A DNA stretch of 64,000 nucleotides from assembly GCA_021234155.1 (NCBI GenBank), contig JAJEKV010000002.1, forward strand, positions 28,951,115-29,015,114, written 5' to 3'. This document shows, piece after piece, positions 9,601-22,420 of this stretch; position 1 is the stretch's first letter, and the number at the start of each line of letters is the position of its first letter. Below the pieces are notes generated by a model, which worked only from the letters and a program-made list of their open reading frames with translations, was not told the DNA's origin and ran no database searches. The position numbers and the translations under genes are program-made. The DNA comes from Isoetes taiwanensis (taxonomy: Eukaryota > Streptophyta > Lycopodiopsida > Isoetales > Isoetaceae).

Positions 9601-10619
9601 ATGGAAGGAGGAGATGATAACGCTGCAGTGCAAATGTTAGGACGGATATTGCAAGGAGTTCAGCAACAGCTGGGTTTGCTCCAGAACCAGATGCCTATCG
9701 CAAAGGATCCAGTAGCGGACGAGATTAACAAGATCCTTCGCAATGTCAAGCAAGAAAGTTTTACGGGAAAGGATATTACGGGCGATGATGCAGATGCATG
9801 GCTCCGTGGCATATAATTCTATTTTAGCGTAAAGAAGACACCTGAGAAGCAGAAAGCTGTTATTGCGGATTTGCTACTCACCAACTATGCTAAGATTTGG
9901 TGGGATGATTATAAGAAGATCCATAAGCTTACCTTTGGAGATATTGACTGGGATGTGTTCCAAAAAGCTTTTCAGCTACATTATCTGCCTGTGGGATACA
10001 GATTGGCGAAGATGCATGATTTCTTGAATTTGCTGCAAACAAAATCAGTTGAAGACTATACAGTTAAATTCCAGCAATTGCAGCCTTATGGACCTTCGTT
10101 CGAGCCAGAACAGTTAGCTGATAATATATAAAGGGCTTGAAGCCAGAGTTGTCTGTTTTAATTGGAGGAGTAACGTATCCTAGCTTGGGTGAAGCGATTA
10201 GAGCTGCTAAATATAAGGAAGAAGTACTGGAGACAGCACGAAAGAAGCGTACAAATGATGATTTAGGTTGGAATCAGTTTGACAATCGCCGACAACGAGT
10301 TGAGGATATTTTGACATTGAAAAGTATCAAAAGCGGACACTGCCAATCTGAAGCAGAAAAGTTAAGGGAGAAGTTACTTCGAGAACGTAAGTTCTTCCAT
10401 TGCCACCAAGTGGGTCATCAAATGAGAGATTGTCCCCAGAAGTTACAAGAACATCGGATTGCTTATGGCATATCCAATCCACGGGGTGGAAGTACTCCAG
10501 AGGATAACCGAGGTAAACAGCTTATGCAAGCTCGAACAATTACCATTGAAGACGCAGTCCAAGAGCCTGTGCGTGCATGTGCAGCTACTGATGGAAATCC
10601 ACCTGTAGGCCCGAGCTAG
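9601..10619 (+). pseudogene. Ty3/gypsy gag remnant
   Basis: The start is the ATG at 9601. The frame reads MEGGDDNAAVQMLGRILQGV and reaches an in-frame TAA at 9814 after DADAWLRGI. The same frame then continues with the classic gag core, LLTNYAKIWWDDYKKI and VFQKAFQLHYLPVGYRLAKM. A one-base shift near 10130 moves the frame to KGLKPELSVLIGGV, and the protein ends at 10619. The zinc knuckle near 10393-10440 reads FFHCHQVGHQMRDC: the first Cys of CX2CX4HX4C is Phe, so metal binding is probably lost. Gag normally packages element RNA in the cytoplasm; this copy is unlikely to work. Confidence 0.85.
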
Positions 10620-10681
10620 TGTGATTTGTGTTCCGGGTAAGTTTGAGAATCTTTCCATGAGGACATGGGTGAATTTTTAGT

Positions 10682-10692
10682 GCGGGAGAAAA
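10682..10692 (+). other. Polypurine tract
   Basis: GCGGGAGAAAA lies directly before the TGTGACAC start of the right LTR, the position expected for plus-strand priming. Confidence 0.7.
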
Positions 10693-12255
10693 TGTGACAC
10701 ACCTAGGGGGTTGACGGACAAGTTAACGTTTAAGTCTTAACCCTAGGGTAGGAATGTTTAGTTATGGAGAATAGTAATGGTTGGAAAACAAGTCAAATAC
10801 GGTATTTATATTATGGTACCGTAGATATTTAAAGGAAATAGAGGAAATATCCGAATTGAAATGGCAGAGATAAGAATAGAGAAGATAACTTGGACTTGAA
10901 ACAGGAAGATCTTTCATATTAATTGGAAAGAGGAGGATATTTCCCTAAACTTAAGGATTAAAATATTACAAAGGAAAAAAATGTCTTTTGTGGATCGAAA
11001 TCTCAAAAAGCTCCTGTGCCTGCGCCATCAAGCCTTGTTGTAGAAGAGAAGGATCGGATCTGGTGGGTTAATCCGGAGCCAGACTTTGAAGTTTGCTGTC
11101 TCAGGATTTGAATGCTTGTGCTTTCTTTGCAAAGGAAATCCTGACAGATTAAGCCTCTCCTGTTTTATTTTTCCGGAAAGGGATTTTTCCTTGAATTCAA
11201 ACCTCTGCCGTAATCCATGCTGATGCCGTTTTGCCATCTCTGCTTTTCTTCTAGAATGTTTCAGACTTGGATCTCGGTTGCAGATCATTCCATTTAAGGC
11301 TCCTTCAAGTTCTACAGATGCATACCCTAAAGCTTGAAGATAGATCACATCGTAGAATGGCTTTTCATACTTTTATTCTGGCATTTCGCAGTCTTCTGAC
11401 TCTGATTCCTTTAATTCGGCAGGATTCCTTGCCATTCCGACCTGTTCCGAACCTATGTTGCCCATTCCGGCCTTATCTGTCTTTTTGTCATGTTATTTGT
11501 GTTTCTTTGACGTTCTTATTTAATATTTGTCTTTAAAGCCATTAAAAAATTCACTAGTCTAGATGGTTAAGGGTTTGAGCTATTAATCCAGAGACCCAGG
11601 TTCGAATTCGCCTTAGAATCCAACTTTTTGTCTAACCTTCTCTTTTAAACCTTATGACGTTATATTGTTCCTTACACTATACTATGTTATTCTGCATAGG
11701 GTTCTTGTTTGTAAATAATGATTGTTGAAGCGTTTTCTTCTGTTATGTTTATTGGTTAATATGATTCCAGTGGAATGATAATAAGATATGGATTAATTGC
11801 TTGAATGAACCCGCCCCGGCTGAAACGGTTGAGCATCGTGCATACCAGGTGATTAGTATGTGAACGTACATCCGTGTCGCGAACGATGTACATGAGAGCC
11901 CGGGCGAGGGATTGATCATCCCTGGATAACATTAATAACTATTGAAGTTATGTGGTAATATTGTGTTTCTTTCCAGATTGTCTAGACCAGGTAACGGTTG
12001 CCCACTTAGTCCTTTTTCTTGGACTAACCCCCCACCACTTCTTTCTCATTTCTTACAAATTAATCTGGTAGCTACGTGATTGTCGAGTGAGGGGAGCACG
12101 AGTGATAGTAGAGATGCTGTCTTGCATAGATTCCTACGTAGTTTTCAATTGTAACCTTGAGTTTATGAATTTTATTAAAGAAAGATATTAATTATTCGAG
12201 TTCCATTACTGTCTCTTGTTTGATCTCAAGTGCTTAACGCTCTAGGAGCGTTTCA
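10693..12255 (+). repeat. 3' LTR
   Basis: Starts TGTGACACACC after the purine tract and ends TTTCA at 12255, about 1.56 kb long. The last 880 bp match the left LTR, and the first part has no partner in the window. It holds a better preserved copy of the tRNA-like boxes at 11551-11612. Confidence 0.85.
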
Positions 12256-12384
12256 GAGGGCATGATCGAAAAGCCATATAGGTTGCATCCCATTCATTTT
12301 CTAGAAGAATCTCAGGTTAATGGAAAAACTCTTCTATTATTTTCTGTTTTTACTATAACAGTCTTGTTTCATATGAACAGATTT

Positions 12385-14180
12385 GATTGTATTTCTGGAT
12401 TTTGAAAATTTACCTAATTTCTTACATGTTTTGGCTGAATACACAGTACAAGAAGTTTCAGAAAGAGAATCCTGACATCAAAATTGGTTTAAGGAGGTTT
12501 GAGTCCTTGAAACTTTTGTTTGTCAGGAGATTAAGAGATCGAGAAACTTGCATGTGCATTTACCACATGAGGATGGAAATTGTAAGGCAAACATTGAATA
12601 TAATTAGGAGAGATTGAAACATACATGGATAGAATTACAAGTGCAAGTGTTCGATTTGGTGGTCTTGGAGACTTTATGAAGCAAATGAAAAGACTTCTAA
12701 TAGTATTAGTGAACTATGGAGGTCACTGGTTTGTAGTGAGGCAGAGGAGGACGTTTGACACAAAGCAAAATGTCTTAAACTTGACTGCAGTTCTTGTGGC
12801 ATTAGAAAACTCAAAAGATGTCCAAGGGAGAAGAGTGTTCTTCGAACAATCGATTGGAAGAACTTTGAAAAGGTAAGACATTATATTCTTTGTGCTTTCA
12901 ATTGTTAACAAATATTTTGGAGGTTCTTAAATTAATTTGCAGGTTAAAGAGACAATAAAGAAGATTGTGGGAAAGGATGGAAAAGTCAAAAGACCAAACA
13001 TTTCCAAAAGTACTATGGTTTCTGTTATAGATTTTGCCGAGAATTTCTCCTTCAAAGTTCAACATCAGATCCAGAGCATGCACTGGCATAATGACCGATG
13101 TTCCATATTAGTTCATATTACCTACAGACATGAGACCCCAAACATTAAGGTTGGGGACAGATAAATTGTCAAAGAGATTAATTTCTATATATCAGATGAC
13201 AAGAAGCATGACATTTTGTTTGTCCAGCATTGTTTGCAAAACCGTCAAGATTTTATGTTGAGCAAGGGAGTTAATTTGTCTAAACATGTGTTCTAGTCTA
13301 ATGGATGTGCTTCCCTATTCGTCTTCAAGAGCTTTCTACTTCTTAGGTAGATTACAAGTTGAATGGTATTAAGATGCAATGGAACTTTTTTGCCTCTTCA
13401 CATGGAAAAGGCGAACACGATGGTGCCGGAGCTGAGGATATTGACAGGTGAAATGCTTAAAAAGGACAGCACACCCTTGGAAATTGCAGAAGATGTTGTC
13501 AACTTTCTTATTTTGCATTTCAATACCAAACACTCCCTGAAGGAAAGCAACATACACAGGTATATACTCAATTGATAGTGTTTATTAAGTCTTCAGAATT
13601 ACTGTTTTTATACTAAAATCACTACCTTTTATTTTAGATTCTTTTGGCTTGTGAGCTTGGGTGATGTGAACAGGGACTTGCAGTATGATTGCGAAATTCT
13701 AAAAGGCACAACAAAGGTCCACACAATCAGGCCTTACTGCCAAGACAGGCCACTGAAGTGGCACATAGGCATCTCTCATGTTTCTCTAGATTCTGTTGGG
13801 CAGAATTGTGGTCTAAGTGTAGACATGCATCTTGTCTTGGAGATTATTCATTATAAACTCTAATCCCTATGGCCTTGGAGGAGGAGTCTGCTGTCAGACA
13901 TGTGCAGTACGAGGGGGGCAATCAATGGAAAACAGAATTGGTTGAAGTAGGTGACAACTTAGTTGTGAATGCCGAGGAAGGAAATGAAGAGAATGTGGAT
14001 TTCTGGTTAATTAAGTGCGCTGAACCTAAACACATAGTGGAGCGTGCATTCAAGAGCTATTGGGTTCTAAGTTTAACAGGCAAGAGGTTGTCTTGTCAGG
14101 TAAGTATTACAAGTTCATTGGAGGTAGTAAGTACGAGTTGTTTTCCCACCTTTGCTTTTACTAAATTTGGCCCTTGTGTT
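12385..14180 (+). pseudogene. Decayed transposon-type protein gene (HGKGxHDGxGA family)
   Basis: Plus-strand fragments in family order: YKKFQKENPDIKIGLRRFES (12445-12510), DRETCMCIYHMRMEI (12540-12580), a Cys-rich block reading LVCSEAEEDVWHKAKCLKLD (about 12720-12785), ISKSTMVSVIDFAENFSF and HQIQSMHWHNDRCSILVHIT (13000-13125), YDKKHDILFVQHCL (about 13195-13235), SNGCAS (about 13300), then MQWNFFASSHGKGEHDGAGA (about 13376-13435) and a C-terminal FFWLVSLGDVNRDLQYDCEI (from 13640). The HGKGxHDGxGA box is typical of a plant, fern and moss repeat-encoded protein related in layout to the gene at 1-2.3 kb. Stops and frameshifts break it at many points; some gaps could be introns (for example AAAAG|GTAAGA near 12872 and TTGCAG near 12942). 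Confidence 0.7.
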
Positions 14181-14183
14181 TAA

Positions 14184-14550
14184 GTCAAGGCAGTGTACAA
14201 AATTTCAGGCCAAAGTGATATAAAGTTCATGTTATACTACTGTACACTGTTTTAGTTCATTTCTATAAGTTTGTGATATGGAACCAGCACTTTTGATATT
14301 GTTACAATAGTATAAAGCCAAAATTCACATGTTACTTGTTAACCTATTAGTAGACATTCACAAAATGGCATTGCTTTAGTAAAGCATGCGAACGGATTCC
14401 TATGGATTTAGACCAGCAAGGGTTCATTTCAGATACTTGAATTCAGGTTTTGATTTGATTCAGGTTTCAGGTACTTGGATTCAGGTTTTTATTTGTTTTT
14501 AAACCAATGGCCTCAATAGAAGTATTGTCAATGCAATAAATGTTTACAAA
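14184..14550. other. Non-coding stretch
   Basis: AT-rich DNA with a short tandem duplication of TTCAGGT-type words near 14440-14490. Nothing else seen. Confidence 0.5.
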
Positions 14551-14554
14551 CATT

Positions 14555-15492
14555 TCTCTGGGTACCCTTGGACTCTGCATCTCCATTGGCCTCTTCCCTA
14601 CACCCAGGTACTCAGCGCCGATGGATTGCTGCAGGGGTAACATCCATCCGTGACTGGTATTGGGAGGGTCATCTAGCGCCGTGGGAGTTTTTTAGGGAGA
14701 GATTTGGCCTTCGGCGGTGGGACATGCGGACTTGGGCCAGAATTGCCAATGCTGTTCCATTGCAGTTGTCTTCTCAAGTCAATCGCGTTTGGAAGTTGCA
14801 TAGTGGACTTGATGCATCTCAGTTTGTAGCATCGGTTTATGGGCTCCTACCACTTCAGGACACGTTGCCGCCTTCGGATAAGTGGTCGCTTAAGCTTCCA
14901 GGGAATAAGTGGCCCGCCATGTGGAAGTGGGCGTGGAATACATTGCCTTCTCCTAAAATTCGTACCCTTTTGTGGCAGATCTTGCACCGTAGCCTCAGGG
15001 TGAATGTCCGAGTCCACAGGTTCAAGCCTCAGGTAGCGGAAACATGCCTTTTATGTGGGAGGCGACGTGAGACCATTGAGCACTGCTTTGTCCTATGCAC
15101 AGAGGTAGGGGCAGCTTGGTCCTGGGTGAGAGCCCTCTTTGGGACTTCACTATGCAGTCAGAAGATTCTCTTGGGAGTCCTTCCTAGAAGGTGGGCATTG
15201 GCCAAACGGCAGGCGTTTCATTTATGCAGAGCTTGGCTTTTGTGGCTGATTTGGAAAAGACGGAGAGCGAAGGTCTTTCAGAATGCAGTGCTTAGCCCTT
15301 TTCGGTTGGTTCCGATCTTGAGGCATAAGTTGTGGCAGGCTTACCAAGTCTCAAGCTTGTCTGGCACAGTTAAGCAGGAAATTTGGTCGACATTCCTACA
15401 GATTGTGGATCATGATGGGCGCGTCATTTCTTAGCACCACACTTGTCATTGTACTTGATCGCATTCTAGTGGTTTAATATATTTTTATATTA
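14555..15492 (+). mobile_element. 5'-truncated LINE (zf-RVT C-terminus)
   Basis: One uninterrupted frame at 14568-15434 (288 codons) corresponds to the C-terminal part of a plant non-LTR retrotransposon reverse transcriptase. It contains KLPGNKWPAMWKWAWNTLPS and KIRTLLWQILHRSL, then the zinc-binding box CLLCGRRRETIEHCFVLC, the usual zf-RVT signature. The polymerase and endonuclease domains are absent, as expected from 5' truncation. The ATG used is internal. The element ends in an AT-rich 3' UTR near 15492, directly against the next LINE. It is the longest undamaged retrotransposon reading frame here, which suggests a fairly recent insertion. Confidence 0.8.
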
Positions 15493-15494
15493 GT

Positions 15495-18400
15495 TCATCA
15501 GAGCAAACAGAGCAAGAAATACGAGCCAAAAATCTGAAGATATCAGGTTTGCAAGAGGTAGAAGGAGAAGATTTGACAATTACTGTTAGGCGCTTTTTCT
15601 CAGAGACAATGCGTCTTCATGACCCACTTCATGTGTCGTCAAGAAGATTGGGAAAACCAGGTACATACTCTCGCCCAATTCTAGTGAAATTCCAGACAAA
15701 AGAAGCTAGAGATAGAGTTCTGCATAACAGAAATGTGCTTAAGGGAGAGAAGATCTGGCTGGATCGGGACCTTACTCCAAGCCAGTTAGAACTGCGAAAG
15801 CTTGAATGGGCAAAAGTAAAAGAGGCCAGGGATAAAGGATTAGTTGCATATCTGGACCAAGCAGGAAAAGCCATCATCACAAACAGGAAACACAGCTAGG
15901 AAGCAAGGGCCTTGAGAATTAGTCTATGGAATGCGCATGGACTATCTCAGGAAAAAATAAATGCAACACTGGAAAATTGGCAACACCAAGATCTATTATG
16001 CTTCACAGAGACATGGGCTCACCAGTTTCGATCTCTACCTGACATACCAGGTTATGTACTGTTAGCTCAAATCTGGAACGAGAAAGTAAATAGAGTTGGG
16101 CGTGGTTTTGGAGGCATAGCCCTGTACAAGAAGAAAGATACAGCATATGATTTTCAGATCTTAAGGCAAGACCCAAGCAACCAATACATTTGGTTCCGGG
16201 TTAATGGAAGGCAGCCACTAATTTTTCTTTGCACGCTACTTTGCTCCTCGAAAATGCTAGCATATATCATAAGCATAATCTAGACAAAGAGAACCCTTAC
16301 GGAAATTTGTGCTCGGATATTCTTGAATACTCATCCCAAGGGGATATATTTATAATGGGTGATTTCAATGGCGGGGACCGGCAGCCCGAAGTTTAATATC
16401 TTTGAGGATTTGGCAAATGTATGCCTTGATGAACACGAAGACCACATATATGACAGATTTTCGAGGATATAATATCCAATGAAATGGGTCACAAACCGCT
16501 TGAATTAAGCACCACACGCCAACTGAAAATAATCAATGGAATAAAAGCTTTTCCACAATCCAGAAGGCTGACTTATAGGAATCACGCCGAGGCAAAGACC
16601 ATTGATTATCTTTTGGCAAGAAGCAAAGACATTATTTCTGATTTCCAGGTGGGAGAACAGCTACATGAGTCAGATCATGTGCCCTTGCATATAACACTTA
16701 AAGCTTTTGCCAAGCTAGAGATCTCTGCAGCCAGCTTTCATCCTCGTTTAAAAATCAGCTATAAACATCATGAAGCATATGAGAAAAACATAGAAGAGCT
16801 TGTGGCTGCTGCTACATGGTCAGGGGATTTAGAGACTGATGCAAGAAATTTTCAAGGGCTCCTATTTGCAGCAGGGAAAAAGGCATTTGGGCTCACAAAG
16901 AAATTCATAACAGGTAAACCTTGCAATTCGTGGTGGGATTCAGAATGTCAGGATGCTAGAAAAAGATTGCCACAAAATTGCATATGCAAGCCTAAATGGT
17001 ACAAGCAGTTCATTAGGAACAAAAAACGCGCTTACTTTGCTCAAAGGCAATCAGACCTATCAGAACAACTTCTGAAATCTCCCAAAAGTTTCTGGAGTAG
17101 ACTGCAGGACAGCCATATACAAACTGTTCTAGATACCGAGTCACTGTTAAAACATGTCAGGGATATATATGAGATAGATGGCGCTGAAAGCATGCCAAAT
17201 CTGCGCTCAACAGCAGCCCTTTTCACAGTAGCAGAAGTTAAAGAATGCTTATCCAAAGCATCAAATAATAAGGCACAGGACGCAGATGGCTTGTGCATGG
17301 AGCTTCTTAAATGGAGCGGGGAAAATACATTAGCTACCCTAACAGAGCTGCTCAATAATAGCTTAGTTCAAGGGCTACCAGTAAGTTGGAGAATTAATAG
17401 GGTCCACCCGATCCATAAAGGAGGAGACCAAAAAGTTGCAGGCAACTACAGAACTATTTTAATCGGCAGCGTGTTCTCAAAAATCTTGGGCAGCTTGTTA
17501 GAAGCAAAATTGAGCTCATGGGCTGAGCAAAAGAATATTCGCTCATATTACCAAGCGTGTTTTAGGCGTAAAACATAGTACATTGGACCATGTGCTAACG
17601 CTTAGAGCGTTGATCGAGAAAGCCAAAGCTCCAAACGCATCCCTGTACATGGCTTTTATAGACTTCACAAAGGCATTCGATACGATCTCACGCAAGGAAC
17701 TCAGTGACAGATTAATTCAGATAGGTGTCCCTATGGAGCTAAGGAGTGCAGTATCCCAGTTATACAGTGAAGTATTGATTAAGGTAGCATGGGACTTGGA
17801 CACCAAAATCGAAGCACCATAGGAGTTCGGCAAGGGTGTCCCCTTTCCCCGACTGCTCGAGTTTTTATAGATGAGTTAGATGATTGGTTCCGAGCGGATC
17901 TTTAGCAGGAACAAAATTAGGCACATACATAGTGCGGCTTCTCCTATCTGCAGATGATGTAGTCCTTCTTGCTAGTAAGAAGGTAACCTTGCAAGATCAT
18001 TTACGAAGTTGGAGCGATTCTGCGAAGCAAAAAGATGAATGTAAACCTTTCAAAATCAAAGGTCATGATTTTTGGGACAAGGGAGCGCCTGTTTTCACAT
18101 ATAAGGGGCAGATTTTAGAAACAAATTGACTCATACAAATATCTAGGACTTGACATTGCATCCAATTACAAATTGGAAGAATTGCATAAATAGGCGAGTC
18201 TCAAAGGTAAAGCAAAGATTATTTAGCATGATGGCGAAGTGTAGAAAAGCCTCCCTCAATCGACCGGAACCTCAAGAAGATGCTATTCAAAACTCTTGTT
18301 CGACATTTGTCTTTGTATGGTGCTCCAATTTGGGGGCGAAAATCTCGCAAAGAATGTGGAAACAAATAGAGGGGTCCGAAGATGTATCCGAAGGAGGAAC

Positions 18401-19156
18401 TTGGGATAAGATCACAAACTCAGATGCCATAACTCTAGCGAGACAGTATGTTCCCGCTTTGAGCTAGAAGGGCTTTTTCATGCTATAAATTTCTATAATA
18501 GGGTTAAAGCACAAGATCCAAATAGGTTATCACATCAAGCACTAGAAAACTCGAATGGCAAAGGAAGCCGCCGGCATGGGCTGGTAAATGGGGTTTAGAG
18601 AGCTCTTCATGGCCAACAGAGAAAGATGAAGTCCGAGCTTTACTTGAAAGGATGGCATTGGAAAAATTATGGGCTGATCCAGGGAAGAGGATGCAACAAT
18701 ACCGGGCAGATATTAATTGCATGAGGACATATGAGAGCCAACTATATTTAAAGGCTAACATCCCGCCAGCACAAAGGAAACTAATAGCCAGGTATAGAAC
18801 CGGGTCACACAATCTGGAAATAGAAACAGGCAGATGGGCAAAAATACCAGCAGAAAATCGTCTGTGTAGAATATGCAAGACAGGATGTGTAGAAGACGAA
18901 AATCATACTTTCATACAGTGTTCTGAATATGCAGATATTAGACACAACTTTGGCATCCAGGCCGAAGATTTCTCTTCACTGTTACATATACCACCAATGA
19001 CGCTGGGACCATATATAAGGGCGGTGGACGCACACCGTTCCTTGCTATTAAAATTGTAAATTGTTGTTCATGTGCTCCATGGCCTCCCGAGGCCCAAGTT
19101 GAGCATCAGACATTATATATTAATAATAATAATAATATTCTTTAAAAAAAAAACTA
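15495..19156 (+). mobile_element. LINE with endonuclease, reverse transcriptase and 3' tail, decayed
   Basis: Domains in order: an ORF1-like region (15549-15898) with RRLGKPGTYSRPILVKFQTK and IWLDRDLTPSQLELRKLEWA; an apurinic-type endonuclease from 15912 with FTETW, GFGGIALYKK, GDFNG (about 16353) and SDHVPL (about 16670); reverse transcriptase with INRVHPIHKGGDQKVAGNYR (about 17390-17450), motif A AFIDFTKAFD (about 17652) and a changed active-site motif SADD instead of the usual YADD or FADD (about 17950); and a C-terminal CRICKTGCVEDENHTFIQC (about 18867). The 3' end is a TAA/TTAATAA microsatellite and an A-run at 19105-19153. Frameshifts and stops near 15898, 16283, 16470, 17578, 17822, 18129 and 18467 make it dead. 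The domain order is that of plant L1-like elements. Confidence 0.85.
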
Positions 19157-20740
19157 GCAAAAAGGCACGCCAGAAGCCTTGTAAGGAAAGGAAAAGGTGA
19201 GAGTTGTTTTCTAGATTTTATTTAGAGATAGGCATTCGTTTATGGTCATGTTGTAACCGATGAGAAGTATAGAAGCTTCATAGGTGCTGATATATTATAT
19301 TGCAGTGTTTTTTTGTCATATTGTGATTGTCATGAAACTACAACAATGTAACTGGTCCTATAAAAAATACCTGCAAGATCATAGAGTAATGGGATGTGAT
19401 GTGGGAGCTTTGGAACTGTGGCAACTCTAAGACAATACAAGAAAGTTGCATCCATTTCTAGAATGCCTTAGATTAGCTGAACGAACTGATTGCATGCAAC
19501 CATGATGGTATTGTGTATACAGTGCAGGACATCTGTAGGATTCATGCACTTGAACCTACTATTCAATGTGGATAGATCAATTAGGACTTGTACAACGTCA
19601 AGTACTCCCAATTCGTCCTCTTCCATCCCAGCTTTGGCCTGAACCTGCTAGCAAGTTTGCAAACAAGGGCAAAGAGGCTTACTAGAGATTAGAATATATT
19701 GCATTTTTGGCAATGCCAAGACTAGTGCACACAAAACATTACATTGTGTAGATGGTGGATTAATTAATGTAAAGTGTTTTGAATAGTTTTACGTGTTGAA
19801 GACTCTGTGACATCCTCAGAAGTCTTTGGCAAGGTCAAAGTTGTTAGGTATTTAAGCTTAGTATCAATCAACTAGGCTTAGGTTTTTGCAAGGCCAAATT
19901 TGCCTTTAGGCTTAGGTTTTTGCAAGGTCAAATTTGTTAGGCTTTCAAAGACTTGGTGTCATTCAGCATGGAATAGGCAAAGTAGAGGAATATTACATAT
20001 CTATATCAGTTTGTGAATGCAATGGTTAAGAAGAGAAAGAATATTAGACATTTTCCACATGGGTGCCACATGTGTAGCCTACAAGGAGGCCAATGCGGTA
20101 ATCCATCTTCTGGCAGGTACAGACAGGGTTTGCATTACTATACAAACCTTAGCTTGGATAGCCACGTAGCATTTGACCAGGTCCATTTCACGTACATGAA
20201 TAATGGCAAGACGTGTGTTTTGTCTATATGTTTGTGTTGCATTGTGTGCATGATGTTTGCCCTCCAATTTGGCACATGCCTTTGCGACCTACATCTCTTA
20301 TGGTCAAGAGTGGCACCATTGTGTGTATTGGCATGGAATCCGGCGAGCCTATGGATTGAGGGGCTTGGGAGATGCTAATTACCTAGTGATGGACCATCTC
20401 GTTTAAATGTCACATCTAGAATGGCCATGGGAACGATGTTACCACTTGGTCTGATGCCACAATAGCGACTGCTTAAAATAAGAGCTATTAGGAATGACCA
20501 ATTTAGGCATGAACTGCTTGGCATCCAAAACATAGAGATTCGAGAATTGTATTCATGAGAAGAATTGTGTCATTTGGATTCTTAGACGTACAAGTCTAGT
20601 TAACAAAATTAATTGTAGTTGGAAGCAAAAACACCACGCTAAGCATGTCTATTTTAACCATTTTCAGAGATAATATCCAATTTCCAAGAAATTTAGATGG
20701 CCGAAATTTCACTTGCACCTGAAATTTCACTTGGCCTTAA
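19157..20740. other. Non-coding stretch with a short tandem repeat
   Basis: No supported gene. A 36-40 bp unit, AGGCTTAGGTTTTTGCAAGG followed by CAAATTTG, occurs twice at 19876-19945. The open frame at 20013-20378 has no recognisable domain and unusual Cys/His composition and is not called. Confidence 0.5.
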
Positions 20741-21000
20741 CTACGCGGAACCCATCAATATGCTTAGATTCATGGAAACAAGATGATGCAAACAAAATGA
20801 CAAAAAATAGGACTTAGTAATGGTTTAGTGGTTAAGGGGAATTGGTAACTGATTAGAAAGTTTGATGAGACTACGCGGAACCCATCAGTATGCTTAGATT
20901 CATGGAAACAAGATGATGCAAACAAAATGACAAAAAACAGGACTTAGTAATAGTTTAATGGTTGAGAGGAATTGGTAGGCGATTAGAAAGTTTGATGAAA
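20741..21000. repeat. 130-bp tandem duplication
   Basis: CTACGCGGAACCCATCA begins both copies (20741 and 20871). The pitch is exactly 130 bp and the copies differ at only a few positions. Confidence 0.9.
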
Positions 21001-22420
21001 ATGTTCCACTAAAATAGAAGTAAATTTTAATTGGTACGCGTAAATAAATAAGTGGCTTTAAACATTACATGCACACAAATCCAAGAGTACATTTCTATTT
21101 TATACTTCCACACTCTTGAATATGGAATAGGCTTATAATCGCCTCAAAACAAGTACTTACATATACTGCATGATTTCAAGAAGATAGCATGCACATAGGT
21201 AAAATTGTAGTTTGTGTTCTGATAGGGGAATTCTTGAACTCTCACAATGTTGAAATTATGAATTTCCATATTCTGCTTAGCATCTTTCCTCACATTTTGA
21301 TTTTCTTTTCTTTTGGATATAATACCTTTATATATCTCTAGGTGTGAAATCGCCAAAATCTAATCAAGCAATTGAGCTGACTCTATGTCGTAAGGTGTCT
21401 TTCTAGATAACTACTGGAACCATTCAGTTTTCGTTAGAGCAAGTGTGCCCTTTATGAACACAAAATAAACTTTGTTGCTCAAACTTCACTTATGTGATTT
21501 CCTTTGTAGGACATCCTTCGCCTTCCATTTTCAACTCTGTCCCATACAATGGACCAGGATGAGCTAGAGTTGTTGGTATTTTCTGTCTAAGCATAAGAAG
21601 GCCTTTTGCACAGACATCTATTTATAAAACAATGGGAATAATTGATCATGGCAGTTCCTCATGTTAATTGCATGAACTATAAACTAAGTGATCCATCATT
21701 GGACTTAGACGCAAACATAGTAACTTACTAACCAGTCTGGTTTGTAGCAGTATTAGGCTCTGAATCAGGTTCAGCATCAAAAAGTGGACTGATTGGCGGT
21801 CGATGACTTCCATAATGATAAAGACTTGAGTATCCACAATTACATCAACATGACTTACAAAAACTGCATATAGCGCTTGTCAGTGGACTTGATCTGTTTT
21901 TTTGATGCCAAGAATTTTCTATCATGTACTATTTGTGCTTGGAAAATCTTGCTGCTAAATGGCTTAAAAAGTAGTTGGAAAAGGGCCAGAGAAGGATTTG
22001 TCTCAGGCATTTCTAGGGTCATTGCAACAACAGCGTGATCTCCAATTATGACACCTTATAAATCAAGTCAGATATAAAAATTTGCAGCAAGAGGGCATGC
22101 TCAATGGCTGAAACTGAACATATCAGTGACTTTACACTTTGTGCATGATGGATCTTTGCCAAACAACATTAAGGAGAGAAGGGTAAAGAGGAAAGGGACT
22201 AGAGCCCAATATCTGTTACATGGATGTAAATGGCCATTATCAGTCATATCTCAAAAGAAGCGGTAAACAACCAAAGGAAACAACCTACATGTATCTAATA
22301 CGGTACGAATATTGTGAAATTTTGCAAACAAAAATAGAAGTCAACAAGGCCACCATTTGGCAGAAAACAACATATGACACTAGAAGATCCATGTAAAATT
22401 CCACAGCCGAGGTTTTTACT
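21001..22420. other. Non-coding stretch
   Basis: AT-rich intergenic DNA. No domain, element end or splice-supported exon was recognised. Confidence 0.5.

Larger units (their letters stand above)
8226..12255 (+). mobile_element. Ty3/gypsy-type LTR retrotransposon, pol deleted
   Basis: Two LTR copies flank a gag-only interior. The right copy spans 10693-12255 (TGTGACAC start, TTTCA end). The left copy matches only its last part, 8226-9118, so its 5' 650-700 bp are missing or replaced. A primer-binding site follows the left copy and a purine tract precedes the right one. Between them lie gag remnants and about 70 bp that match neither protease nor reverse transcriptase, so the element is non-autonomous by internal deletion. 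Gag order and the zinc-knuckle region support a Ty3/gypsy assignment. The two LTRs differ by scattered substitutions and small indels, so the insertion is not very recent. Confidence 0.85.

Noticed and set aside
20013-20378. 121-codon ORF with many Cys and His
   Set aside because: No recognisable zinc-finger spacing and the flanks are repetitive non-coding DNA.
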